Positions 1-5,901 of a stretch of DNA of 6,212 nt are shown here, in pieces. The stretch's first letter is position 1, and each line of letters opens with the position of its first letter. Under the pieces are notes generated by a model. The model saw only the letters and a program-made list of their open reading frames with translations. It ran no database searches and was not told the DNA's origin. The DNA is from JBGQOJ01 sp052119585 (lineage in GTDB: Bacteria > Pseudomonadota > Alphaproteobacteria > Rhodobacterales > Rhodobacteraceae). The position numbers and the translations under genes are program-made. The stretch lies in the NCBI RefSeq assembly GCF_052119585.1, contig NZ_JBGQOJ010000052.1, positions 1-6,212 on the forward strand. The letters are read 5' to 3'.

Positions 1-74
1 AACACAACCCAGTCAACCGTGACTGCGCCATCTTCGTCGTTCTGGAAGGATTTATAGAGTTTGAAGAAGTTCAT
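1..74 (-). CDS. Flp/TadE-like small pilin, N-terminal fragment
   Basis: The first 24 codons are visible, reading MNFFKLYKSF then QNDEDGAVTVDWVV, and the frame stays open to the window edge. A short charged leader ending in DEDG, followed by a hydrophobic start, is the arrangement of type IVb (Flp) prepilins, which are cut after the glycine (here Gly16) by a TadV/CpaA-type peptidase. The usual Glu-Tyr at positions 5-6 of the mature Flp pilin is replaced by Asp21-Trp22, a variant I associate with Rhodobacterales. The start is supported by a Shine-Dalgarno sequence 8 bases upstream. The gene is divergent from the lytic transglycosylase. The hydrophobic segment lies outside the window, so it could be another small prepilin-like or membrane protein; I am fairly sure it is a real gene and less sure of its exact role. 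Confidence 0.65.
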   Translation of the reverse strand, partial: MNFFKLYKSFQNDEDGAVTVDWVV

Positions 75-82
75 GATGTTAG

Positions 83-88
83 TCCCTC
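83..88 (-). promoter_or_regulatory. Shine-Dalgarno site of the pilin-like gene
   Basis: Read on the minus strand this is GAGGGA, followed by 8 bases and then ATG at 74. It is a strong anti-16S match at good spacing and fixes the start of the fragment at 1-74. Confidence 0.65.
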
Positions 89-242
89 AGGTGATGTTTC
101 AATTTCTACTGACCGCTGAGATCTGCTCGTGAACATCTTCGCTCATTTGCCTCGTTGGTATGACCCTATATAGCCGTTCGAATTGGGCGAGAATTTGACC
201 TTGAATCGGCATTTTTGGACCAAATGAGAACAAGGCGTTAAT

Positions 243-269
243 TTGTTATATCTATCTGAAATATAACAA
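243..269. promoter_or_regulatory. Perfect 9-bp inverted repeat, operator-like
   Basis: TTGTTATAT (243-251) and ATATAACAA (261-269) are exact reverse complements around a 9-base spacer. Weaker outer arms CGTTAA (236-241) and TTAACG (279-284) flank it. It lies between divergent genes and no gene ends nearby, so an operator for a dimeric regulator is more likely than a terminator. Each arm contains TTGTTA, which could also act as a -35 box; on the plus strand AACAAT follows after 16 bases. Which regulator binds, if any, cannot be told from the sequence. Confidence 0.4.
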
Positions 270-281
270 TAAAATATTTTA
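270..281. repeat. 12-base perfect palindrome TAAAATATTTTA
   Basis: The 12 bases are identical to their reverse complement and directly abut the 9-bp inverted repeat at 243-269. In an AT-rich stretch a palindrome of this length can arise by chance, so a binding-site role is only suggested by its position beside the other repeat in a divergent promoter region. Confidence 0.35.
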
Positions 282-416
282 ACGTTCGGTTCTTTTTCAT
301 TAAAATCCCGGCAAATCCAGCGATTGTGGCCGGATTGCCATATCTTTGACCCGGGAAATACTGGCTTTGTGCGCATTTTTTTGCGACAAGTGGGGATAAT
401 AATAAAGCGGCAGAGC

Positions 417-420
417 AGGA
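417..420 (+). promoter_or_regulatory. Shine-Dalgarno site of the lytic transglycosylase gene
   Basis: AGGA lies 5 bases before ATG 426. The same frame is open from 324, but the upstream start lacks a comparable site and would hide the signal peptide, so this site decides the start. Confidence 0.6.
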
Positions 421-425
421 ACCGC

Positions 426-1286
426 ATGAAACGGACATTTGTATCGGGATTGGTGCTATCCGCCATGCTGTGTGCGGGTGTGGGTTTGGCCGAGGGGTTG
501 AACTCTCATGGCGATTTCACATTCAAACGCGCCAAACCGCCCGGAGGCGGCGGCGCAAAACGTATAACGGTTCAAATTGATCCCGCCGCTGCGCGTGCGC
601 GCGCAACGGCCCGTGCCGCCGCTGTCGGCCTGCCATCCCCTCCCGCATTGGACACTACTGTCGCGGCAGCACCTGCACCTTATGGTCTGGAGTGGTATTG
701 GGATGGCGTGTCGCCCAAGCTGTCGGAATCCGGCCCTGGCCGGTTGGCGACAGCTGTGGCATTCCTGACAAAGGCCCCGTCTGGCAAGGGCGTTCCGACC
801 CCGCGCTTGCAGGATATGCAGGAGATCGCAAAGACATACGGGGTCGAAATCCTGAAAGCCACGATCGGCACAGAGGTCTCTCCCGCGCTGGTTCTGGCCG
901 TGATCGGCATCGAATCTGCGGGAAAGGCCGATGCGGTCAGCACGGCAGGGGCTACGGGTCTGATGCAGTTAATGCCCGCCACCGCCGAGCGGTTCGGTGT
1001 TACTGACCGGACCATCGGGGCGGACAGCATCAAGGGCGGTGTGGCCTATCTGGATTGGTTGATGAAAGAATTCGACCGCGATCCTGTCATGGTCCTTGCC
1101 AGCTATAACGCGGGCGAGAATGCAGTTAAAAAACACGAGGGCGTTCCGCCCTATTCGGAAACGAGGGCCTATGTGCCCAAGGTGCTGGCCGCCTGGACTG
1201 TTGCGCGGGGGCTGTGCAAGACCCCGCCGGAACTGGTGACAGACGGCTGCGTCTTTGTGGTTCAGGGGCTTTCTACGAATGGGTAA
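426..1286 (+). CDS. Secreted lytic transglycosylase, SLT domain
   Basis: This 286-residue protein is predicted to cut peptidoglycan glycan strands between MurNAc and GlcNAc, leaving 1,6-anhydroMurNAc ends, in the periplasm. Residues 1-22 form a signal peptide (basic MKR, hydrophobic core, likely cleavage after Gly-Leu-Ala22). Cys16 does not sit in a lipobox, so a soluble product is expected. Residues 30-130 are a Gly/Pro/Ala-rich linker without a recognised domain. The SLT (Slt70/MltC-type) domain spans about 138-255: catalytic Glu163 in IGIESAG, GLMQLMP at 178-184, SYNAGENAV at 226-234 and YSETRAYVPKV at 243-253, all intact. Cys264 and Cys275 in the tail could form a disulfide. ATG 426 is chosen for its Shine-Dalgarno site and the signal peptide. 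The end overlaps the HAD-UbiA gene by 8 bases, implying one operon. The enzyme class is sure; its specific cellular role is not. Confidence 0.93.
   Translation: MKRTFVSGLVLSAMLCAGVGLAEGLNSHGDFTFKRAKPPGGGGAKRITVQIDPAAARARATARAAAVGLPSPPALDTTVAAAPAPYGLEWYWDGVSPKLSESGPGRLATAVAFLTKAPSGKGVPTPRLQDMQEIAKTYGVEILKATIGTEVSPALVLAVIGIESAGKADAVSTAGATGLMQLMPATAERFGVTDRTIGADSIKGGVAYLDWLMKEFDRDPVMVLASYNAGENAVKKHEGVPPYSETRAYVPKVLAAWTVARGLCKTPPELVTDGCVFVVQGLSTNG
1264..1268 (+). promoter_or_regulatory. Shine-Dalgarno site of the HAD-UbiA gene, inside the preceding gene
   Basis: AGGGG lies 10 bases before ATG 1279, within the last codons of the transglycosylase gene. It supports ATG 1279 over the in-frame TTG at 1255, and puts the start inside the upstream reading frame, as expected for coupled translation. 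Confidence 0.5.
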
Positions 1287-2715
1287 TATCAAACCGCTTG
1301 TGCTGGATGTGGATGGCACATTCCTGAAGACGGATATTCTGCTGGAATGCTTCTGGTCGGGAATGGGCAAAGATCCGGTTGCGGTTGTGTCCGCCTCGGC
1401 CCGTTATCTTCTGCATCCCGAGCGGCTGAAGGCGCGGTTGGCGCAGATTGCACCGCTGCGCACCGACCTGTTGCCGGTGAACCCTGAGATAAAGGCGCTG
1501 GCCGATCGAAGCCGTGCGGCGGGGCGCGATGTGGTGCTGGCCTCTGCGTCCGATGTGTCGGTGGTGAAACAACTGGCCGCCGATCACCATCTCGGCGGGC
1601 GGGTGTTCGCATCCGACGGTGTGACGAACCTGAAAGGGGGGGCCAAAGCCGACGCGCTTGTCGCCGCCTATGGCGAAAACGGGTTTGACTATGCGGGCAA
1701 CGCCCCCGTAGACCGCGCGGTGTGGGAGCATGCGGAAAACGTGCTGATCGTTGGCCGGCACGATGCCATTGCCAGAGATCTGACAGCCAAGGGAAAATCG
1801 GTGACGGAATTCGCCGGTGGCTGGAAAATGCGCGATCTGATCCGCGCGATCCGCCCGCACCAATGGGTGAAAAACATCTTGCTATTGATGCCGATGATCG
1901 CGGCGCATAATTTTCAGATGTCGACGCTTTTGACGGTCATTCAGGGCATTATGGCCTTTTCCGCCGCCGCGTCCTGTATCTATCTTATCAACGATCTGGT
2001 CGACCTCGAGGCGGACCGCCTGCATTCGACCAAACGCAATCGCCCCTTTGCCAGCGGTGCGGTGCCCCTTGGGGTGGGAATGGCTGCCTGTGCAGGGCTT
2101 GGATTTTTCGCGCTGGGCGTTGCCGCCTGGCTTAATCCGGCATTTCTGGGCGTTGTGCTGATCTATATGATGCTGTCACTGGCCTATTCGCTAAAGCTGA
2201 AGCGGATGCGCTGGGTCGATATCGCGACCCTTGCGATGCTTTACACCCTGCGCGTTGTTGCGGGCGCGGCTGCGGGGTCTGTCTCTGCCTCGGTTTTCAT
2301 GCTGATCTTCATTTTTCCAGTGTTTATCGCACTTGGTTGCGTGAAGCGGCTGACCGAACTGACACTTGCGACCTCTGATGAACGCCTGCCGGGGCGCGGA
2401 TACGGGCGGCCCGACCGTAGCGATTTGCTGAACGTTGCTGGCCTGGGGATTGTCGGGGCCTTGTTGATCTTCTTTCTTTATACGTTCAGCGCGCAAGCCC
2501 GGATGCTTTACCCCTCGCAATGGCTGCTTTGGGTGGCGATGATCCCGATGGCGATCTGGCTGACGCGGATGGTCTGGCTGGGCTACACCGGCAAGCAGGA
2601 TTACGACCCCATCGTTTTTGCGATGAAAGACAAGATGGGGATCGGAATTCTGATGATAACCTTGTCGCTGATGTTTTACGCCGCAGGCATCTGGCAGCAA
2701 TGGTTCGGATTCTGA
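1279..2715 (+). CDS. HAD phosphatase-UbiA prenyltransferase fusion, DPPR synthase-like
   Basis: This 478-residue protein has two domains. Residues 1-180 are a HAD-type hydrolase: motif I DVDGT (nucleophile Asp10, acid Asp12), motif II Ser89 in VLASAS, motif III Lys119 or Lys123, and a motif IV-like FDYAGN with Asp137, Asn141 and Asp145. From about 185 a polytopic UbiA domain follows: RPHQWVKN (192-199), first Asp-rich motif N238-D239-x2-D242-x3-D246, KRNRPFASG (252-260), YSLKLK (303-308) with Asp314, and VKRLTEL (355-361). Members of this UbiA branch include mycobacterial Rv3806c, which transfers 5-phosphoribose from PRPP to decaprenyl phosphate. With DprE1 and DprE2 encoded opposite, the same reaction is inferred here, and the HAD domain probably removes the 5'-phosphate (in mycobacteria attributed to separate Rv3807c). 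Full length and intact. Another UbiA acceptor or prenyl donor remains possible. Confidence 0.85.
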   Translation: MGNIKPLVLDVDGTFLKTDILLECFWSGMGKDPVAVVSASARYLLHPERLKARLAQIAPLRTDLLPVNPEIKALADRSRAAGRDVVLASASDVSVVKQLAADHHLGGRVFASDGVTNLKGGAKADALVAAYGENGFDYAGNAPVDRAVWEHAENVLIVGRHDAIARDLTAKGKSVTEFAGGWKMRDLIRAIRPHQWVKNILLLMPMIAAHNFQMSTLLTVIQGIMAFSAAASCIYLINDLVDLEADRLHSTKRNRPFASGAVPLGVGMAACAGLGFFALGVAAWLNPAFLGVVLIYMMLSLAYSLKLKRMRWVDIATLAMLYTLRVVAGAAAGSVSASVFMLIFIFPVFIALGCVKRLTELTLATSDERLPGRGYGRPDRSDLLNVAGLGIVGALLIFFLYTFSAQARMLYPSQWLLWVAMIPMAIWLTRMVWLGYTGKQDYDPIVFAMKDKMGIGILMITLSLMFYAAGIWQQWFGF

Positions 2716-2720
2716 TCTTT

Positions 2721-2827
2721 CTTTGGCTTCCTTACGTCTGAAAATATCCCCGCCGAAGGCATAGACCCTCGAACAAGGCCTTTACGCGCTCCGCGCGGGA
2801 GTATTTGGGCCGAGAAGAATGGCAAAG
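2721..2827. terminator. Large imperfect inverted repeat between convergent genes, probable bidirectional 3' element
   Basis: The gap between the two convergent stop codons is almost filled by one symmetric structure. Outer arms CTTTGGC (2721-2727) and GGCAAAG (2821-2827) pair at 6 of 7 positions. Inner arms AAATATCCCCGC (2742-2753) and GCGGGAGTATTT (2795-2806) pair at 11 of 12, counting one wobble. Inside sit a CGCGC-TCC-GCGCG hairpin (2785-2797) and the palindrome AAGGCCTT (2776-2783). Read from either gene, the transcript ends in a GC-rich hairpin, then GGG-TATTT. There is no classical U-tract, so termination in both directions is inferred from placement between gene ends. Confidence 0.45.
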
Positions 2828-2834
2828 GGACCGA

Positions 2835-3572
2835 TCAGACCGAGAGCTTTTTGAAGATCGGTTCCGGTATCGACCGGATGATCAGCATGATGTAGCGCCA
2901 GAAGAACGGCGTGTAGATCACGTTCCGCTTTTTCTCGACCGCAGTCAGGATGTCGCGGGCCACCATATCGGGGGTGGCGACAAGGAACATGCCGGGCAGG
3001 CCCCATGTCATGGCGGTATCGACAAAGCCGGGTTTTACCGTCACCACATGACCGCCCGCGCGGGTCAGGCGGTTGCGCAGGCCGGACAGATAGGTGTGAA
3101 AGCCGGCTTTAGCCGCGCCATAGACATAGTTTCCGATGCGCCCCCGGTCGCCCGCAACCGATCCGACGCCGACAACCGTGCCGCCACCGCGCTGTTCCAT
3201 CAAGGGGGCGATGGTCTGCAGAAAACGCGCGGGGCCGGTAAAGCTGTCCGTTACGGTGCCATCCACCAGACGTGGATCTGCATCGATTTCGGATTGCGCT
3301 GGCATCGAGCCCACGAAAACCGCGACATTGATTGTGCCTTCTTCGGAGGCGGCGCGGTCGATGATCGCGTCGAAACCAGCGGGCTTACGCGCGTCAAAGG
3401 CCATTGCCTCGGCCAGTCTGGCGCCGCGCAGCGCCAGATCGGCGGCGGCATGGGACAGGTCGTCCATATCGCGGCCCGCCAGAAAGACCGCATCACCGCG
3501 ATCCGCAACTGCCCGCGCAAAGGCCCGCGCCATGGCAGAGGTCGCGCCGAGAATAATCCATGTATCGCTCAT
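2835..3572 (-). CDS. dprE2: DprE2-like short-chain dehydrogenase, decaprenylphosphoryl-2-keto-arabinose reductase
   Basis: This 245-residue protein belongs to the classical SDR family. Its predicted job is NAD(P)H reduction of the 2'-keto intermediate made by DprE1, giving polyprenylphosphoryl-D-arabinose. The nucleotide-binding loop is G9-ATSAM-A15, with Ala where a glycine is usual. AGRDMDDL (32-39) ends the second strand. The active site is Ser138 (VGSVAGDRGR) with Tyr151 and Lys155 in YVYGAAKAG, close to the VYG-x-x-KAG pattern I recall from mycobacterial DprE2. PGFVDT (181-186) follows. The last 25 or so residues are aromatic and basic, possibly for membrane association. The start overlaps the dprE1 stop as TAATG and has a strong Shine-Dalgarno site, so translation is likely coupled. 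SDRs are diverse; the specific assignment rests on the neighbour and on the local match. Confidence 0.85.
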   Translation of the reverse strand: MSDTWIILGATSAMARAFARAVADRGDAVFLAGRDMDDLSHAAADLALRGARLAEAMAFDARKPAGFDAIIDRAASEEGTINVAVFVGSMPAQSEIDADPRLVDGTVTDSFTGPARFLQTIAPLMEQRGGGTVVGVGSVAGDRGRIGNYVYGAAKAGFHTYLSGLRNRLTRAGGHVVTVKPGFVDTAMTWGLPGMFLVATPDMVARDILTAVEKKRNVIYTPFFWRYIMLIIRSIPEPIFKKLSV

Positions 3573-4882
3573 TATGCGGTCCTTAGGTTAGTGCGGCGGA
3601 TCAGGTCGGTGACATAGGATCCCTCGGGGTCAGCTTTGGCCACGGCAGCGGCCCATTTTGCGTGGTCGGGATACATCGCCTTGATCCTTGCACCCGTTGT
3701 CAGCGCGTCTTTTGCCAGATAGATACGCCCGCCAGCGGTCAGCGTCATTTCCTCCAGCCGCGTGATCAGCGCCTCGGCGCGGCCCCGGTTCGGAAAATCG
3801 ACGGCCAGCGTATATCCCTCCATCGGAAAGGACATATAGCCTGCGCGCCCCGATCCCATGCGTTTGAGCACGGCGAGGGGGGACGCAAGACCCGAATGGG
3901 CGATTTTTTCCAACATTTCCTGAAGGGCGGGGGCGGATTTGATCGGCACGACGCATTGAAACTGGTGAAAGCCCTTTTTGCCGTAAAGCCTGTTCCAGCT
4001 GTAAATCCGGTCGAGCGGAAAGAAGAAATCCGAGATCGGCTTGACCAGCGTGCGACCCCGTTCCGGCACGCGGCGGAAATACGCGGCGTTGAACAATTTC
4101 ACCACAGGCGGCGACAGGGCAAAGGCTGGCGCGTTGAACGGCACCGATTTGGGCTTTTTCGCGGGGGGCACAAGGCCCGCGCCGGTTTCGGCCTCTTCCA
4201 ATATGCCGCGGCCCAGCGACAGGCCCTTGGCTGTCGCGTCGATCCAGCCGACGGTATAGGTGGCGGTCGATGCGTCGAGCAGCGCGAGAAACTCCTCGAA
4301 ATCCTCGGCGCGGCGTTCGGTCACCATAATAACATCGCCCTTGCAGGGGATCAGTTGCAGTTTTGCGGATACGATGACGCCGGTCTGACCTAGGCCACCA
4401 ATGGTCGCCTTGAACAGGTCGGGTGCTTTTTTAGGGCTGACCACAGCCAGTTTGCCGCCCTGCAACAGGGTCAGGCTGATGACATGCTGGCCGAATGAAC
4501 CCGCGCCGTGGTGGTTCTTGCCGTGCACGTCATTTGCGATGCAGCCGCCGATCGTGGCAAATCCGGTGCCGGGCATGACGGCGGGCAGCCAACCTTTGGG
4601 GGCAAACAGGCGGGCGATTTCACCGACGCGAATGCCGGCTTCAACTTCGAGCACGCCGGTCAAAGCATCGAAGGACAGCATCCGGTCAAGACGCGTCATG
4701 TCGATGGCACGGCCATTGTTGCACAGCGACGCGTCGCCATAGGACCGGCAGTTGCCGATGGCGGGGGCCGGTTCTTCGGCGATGAGAGTTTTCAGGGTCG
4801 ACAGGCGCTCTGGTCGGGCCAGTTCGCCCCGGGCCTTATGGGCGCGGCCCCAGCCTTCGTAGTCAGCGGTTTTCCAGCGCAT
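3572..4882 (-). CDS. dprE1: DprE1-like FAD oxidoreductase, decaprenylphosphoryl-ribose 2'-oxidase
   Basis: This 436-residue protein is a PCMH/VAO-type flavoenzyme predicted to oxidise C2' of polyprenylphosphoryl-D-ribose, the first half of the epimerisation completed by DprE2. The FAD domain has NCRSYGDASL (44-53), VMPGTGFATIGGCIANDVHG (102-121) continuing into KNHHGAGSFG (122-131), and IGGLGQTG, nearly the DprE1 signature. In the C-terminal half, Lys340 and Lys391 (LAKD) align without gaps to M. tuberculosis Lys367 and Lys418. The position of Cys387 is Ala360 (GYTLAVDFPN), and Asn385 becomes Thr358. ATG 4882 is preferred although the frame extends 30 codons further, because family similarity starts at MRWKTADYEGWGR. 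The preceding AAGAGAG is only a weak ribosome site. It overlaps the membrane-protein gene by 20 bases and dprE2 by 1 base. A lactone oxidase of the same fold is the main alternative. Confidence 0.9.
   Translation of the reverse strand: MRWKTADYEGWGRAHKARGELARPERLSTLKTLIAEEPAPAIGNCRSYGDASLCNNGRAIDMTRLDRMLSFDALTGVLEVEAGIRVGEIARLFAPKGWLPAVMPGTGFATIGGCIANDVHGKNHHGAGSFGQHVISLTLLQGGKLAVVSPKKAPDLFKATIGGLGQTGVIVSAKLQLIPCKGDVIMVTERRAEDFEEFLALLDASTATYTVGWIDATAKGLSLGRGILEEAETGAGLVPPAKKPKSVPFNAPAFALSPPVVKLFNAAYFRRVPERGRTLVKPISDFFFPLDRIYSWNRLYGKKGFHQFQCVVPIKSAPALQEMLEKIAHSGLASPLAVLKRMGSGRAGYMSFPMEGYTLAVDFPNRGRAEALITRLEEMTLTAGGRIYLAKDALTTGARIKAMYPDHAKWAAAVAKADPEGSYVTDLIRRTNLRTA
3580..3584 (-). promoter_or_regulatory. 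Shine-Dalgarno site of dprE2, inside dprE1
   Basis: Read on the minus strand this is AAGGA, followed by 7 bases and the overlapping TAATG. It is the best ribosome site in the operon and supports coupled expression of the two epimerase subunits. Confidence 0.65.
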
Positions 4883-5870
4883 GGCTCTCTCTTTTTGAAA
4901 TGCGTTCAGCGAAAGGGAAGACGACAAAGCCGATGCCGATGGCAAACCACAGTGTCGTGACCCGGATAACAAGTGTGGCGGGCAGGCTGACCTCGAACGG
5001 GATGCCCTGCAACGCCAGAAGCGCGATCATTGTGCCTTCGGCCCCGCCAATGCCACCGGGCGCGCCGGTCAGGCCACCGACAAGGGTCGAAAAGACGAAA
5101 ATACCGATGGCCATGGCTAGGGGCACATCGGCGCCCATCCACATCATCAAAAGGTAAAAGGCGTAACCCTCGGCAAGCCAGCCAATCAGGCCAAGCGCCA
5201 ATGCAGCCACCAAAACCGGTCCGTTCGAGACGTGCCGCAGCGATTTTGCCGCGCCGCGCAGGCGGGCGAACAGCCGTGGTGCAAGGCCAGTGGCGCGGTA
5301 GGTCAGGCTGACGATGGCGGACAAAAGCGTGGGGCGCGTCGCGATGAACGCGGCGGCGAGGGCGGCCAGCGTGACCGGAACGGCCCCGGTGATGCCGCCC
5401 GTAGACAGCGAGACCGCGCCGCCAAGGATCAGCGCGATCGCCGCAAGGTCAGAGGCGCGGTCGGCTAGCACCAAAGGCGCGGTGCGGTCAAAGTTCCATC
5501 CGGTTTCGCGGCGCAGCCAACGCAGACGGACCAGTTCGCCAACGCGGCCGGGGGTCACGCTCATGGCGAAGCCGCCAAGGAAATGCCGATAGTTCTGGAT
5601 CAGGGCCGTGCGCAGGCCAAGGCTGCGGGTGAAAATATGCCAGCGCAAGCCGCGAAACCCGTAATTGACAAGGGACAGCGCCAAAAGCCCGGCAATTTGC
5701 AGGGGCGACAGTCTTGCGATGTGGTCCAACGTTTCCTGCCAGCCCGTCGCGGCGGCCAGCCCGATCAGGCCGACCAGCATCAGCCCGAACAGCGCAGCCA
5801 ACAACGCCAGATCGCGAAGGCGACGCTCGGGCGCCGGGGGCAAAGGGATATGTGTGCTGCTGCTTGTCAT
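4863..5870 (-). CDS. UPF0104 / LPG-synthase-TM-like polytopic membrane protein, candidate lipid-sugar flippase
   Basis: This 335-residue protein is hydrophobic throughout, with roughly eight membrane segments, the first at about 20-42 after a short Pro/Arg-rich cytoplasmic stretch. Family marks of the lysylphosphatidylglycerol-synthase transmembrane (UPF0104, AglD-like) group are VNYGFRGLRW (68-77), MSVTPGRVGELVR (103-115) and PGGIGGAEG (271-279), followed by R303-x4-W308. The soluble catalytic domain of MprF is absent, so lipid lysylation is not expected. As first gene of the operon with dprE1 and dprE2, it may move the lipid-linked arabinose across the inner membrane; that is inference from context only. 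ATG 5870 is chosen over the in-frame TTG 5891; neither has a strong ribosome site (GGCG precedes the ATG). The family is confident, the substrate unknown. Confidence 0.8.
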   Translation of the reverse strand: MTSSSTHIPLPPAPERRLRDLALLAALFGLMLVGLIGLAAATGWQETLDHIARLSPLQIAGLLALSLVNYGFRGLRWHIFTRSLGLRTALIQNYRHFLGGFAMSVTPGRVGELVRLRWLRRETGWNFDRTAPLVLADRASDLAAIALILGGAVSLSTGGITGAVPVTLAALAAAFIATRPTLLSAIVSLTYRATGLAPRLFARLRGAAKSLRHVSNGPVLVAALALGLIGWLAEGYAFYLLMMWMGADVPLAMAIGIFVFSTLVGGLTGAPGGIGGAEGTMIALLALQGIPFEVSLPATLVIRVTTLWFAIGIGFVVFPFAERISKRESHALENR

Positions 5871-5901
5871 TACTACGCCGATTAGCGACAAATTGGGGCA
5901 A

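Larger units (their letters stand above)
75..425. other. Divergent intergenic region with AT-rich core
   Basis: These 351 bases separate the divergent pilin-like and lytic transglycosylase starts. I see no convincing gene in it: the frames that cross it give no recognisable protein and lack good ribosome sites. Bases 236-300 are much richer in A+T than the surroundings and hold two palindromes, annotated separately. Bases 310-339 can form a hairpin with arms GGCAAATCC and GGATTGCC (one bulged A). Close to the transglycosylase start, GATAAT at 395-400 resembles a -10 box but no good -35 lies at the right distance. The promoters of both genes must lie here, but I cannot place them with confidence. 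Confidence 0.6.

Noticed and set aside
279..293. CtrA binding site (TTAA-N7-TTAA)
   Set aside because: TTAA at 279-282 is followed after 7 bases by TTCT, so the second half does not match.
362..384. Sigma-54-like promoter TGGC ... TTGC before the transglycosylase gene
   Set aside because: The GG and GC elements are about 20 bases apart, roughly twice the spacing a sigma-54 promoter requires.
324..425. Possible 34-residue N-terminal extension of the lytic transglycosylase
   Set aside because: The extension has no good ribosome site and would bury the clear signal peptide that starts at ATG 426.
459..479. Lipoprotein signal around Cys16 of the transglycosylase
   Set aside because: The residues before the cysteine are Ala-Met-Leu, which do not fit the lipobox; a type I cleavage after Ala22 fits better.
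2805..3617. Long open frame on the plus strand opposite dprE2
   Set aside because: Its translation is rich in Arg, Gly, His and Gln, shows no known motif, and mirrors a well-supported SDR gene; it is a high-GC antisense artefact.
3662..4393. Long open frame on the plus strand opposite dprE1
   Set aside because: It lies wholly over the DprE1 coding region, has the typical His/Arg/Gln-rich composition of an antisense frame and no family signature.
4883..4972. Possible 30-residue N-terminal extension of DprE1
   Set aside because: The extra residues are low-complexity, lie inside the upstream membrane-protein gene in another frame and precede the family's normal start.
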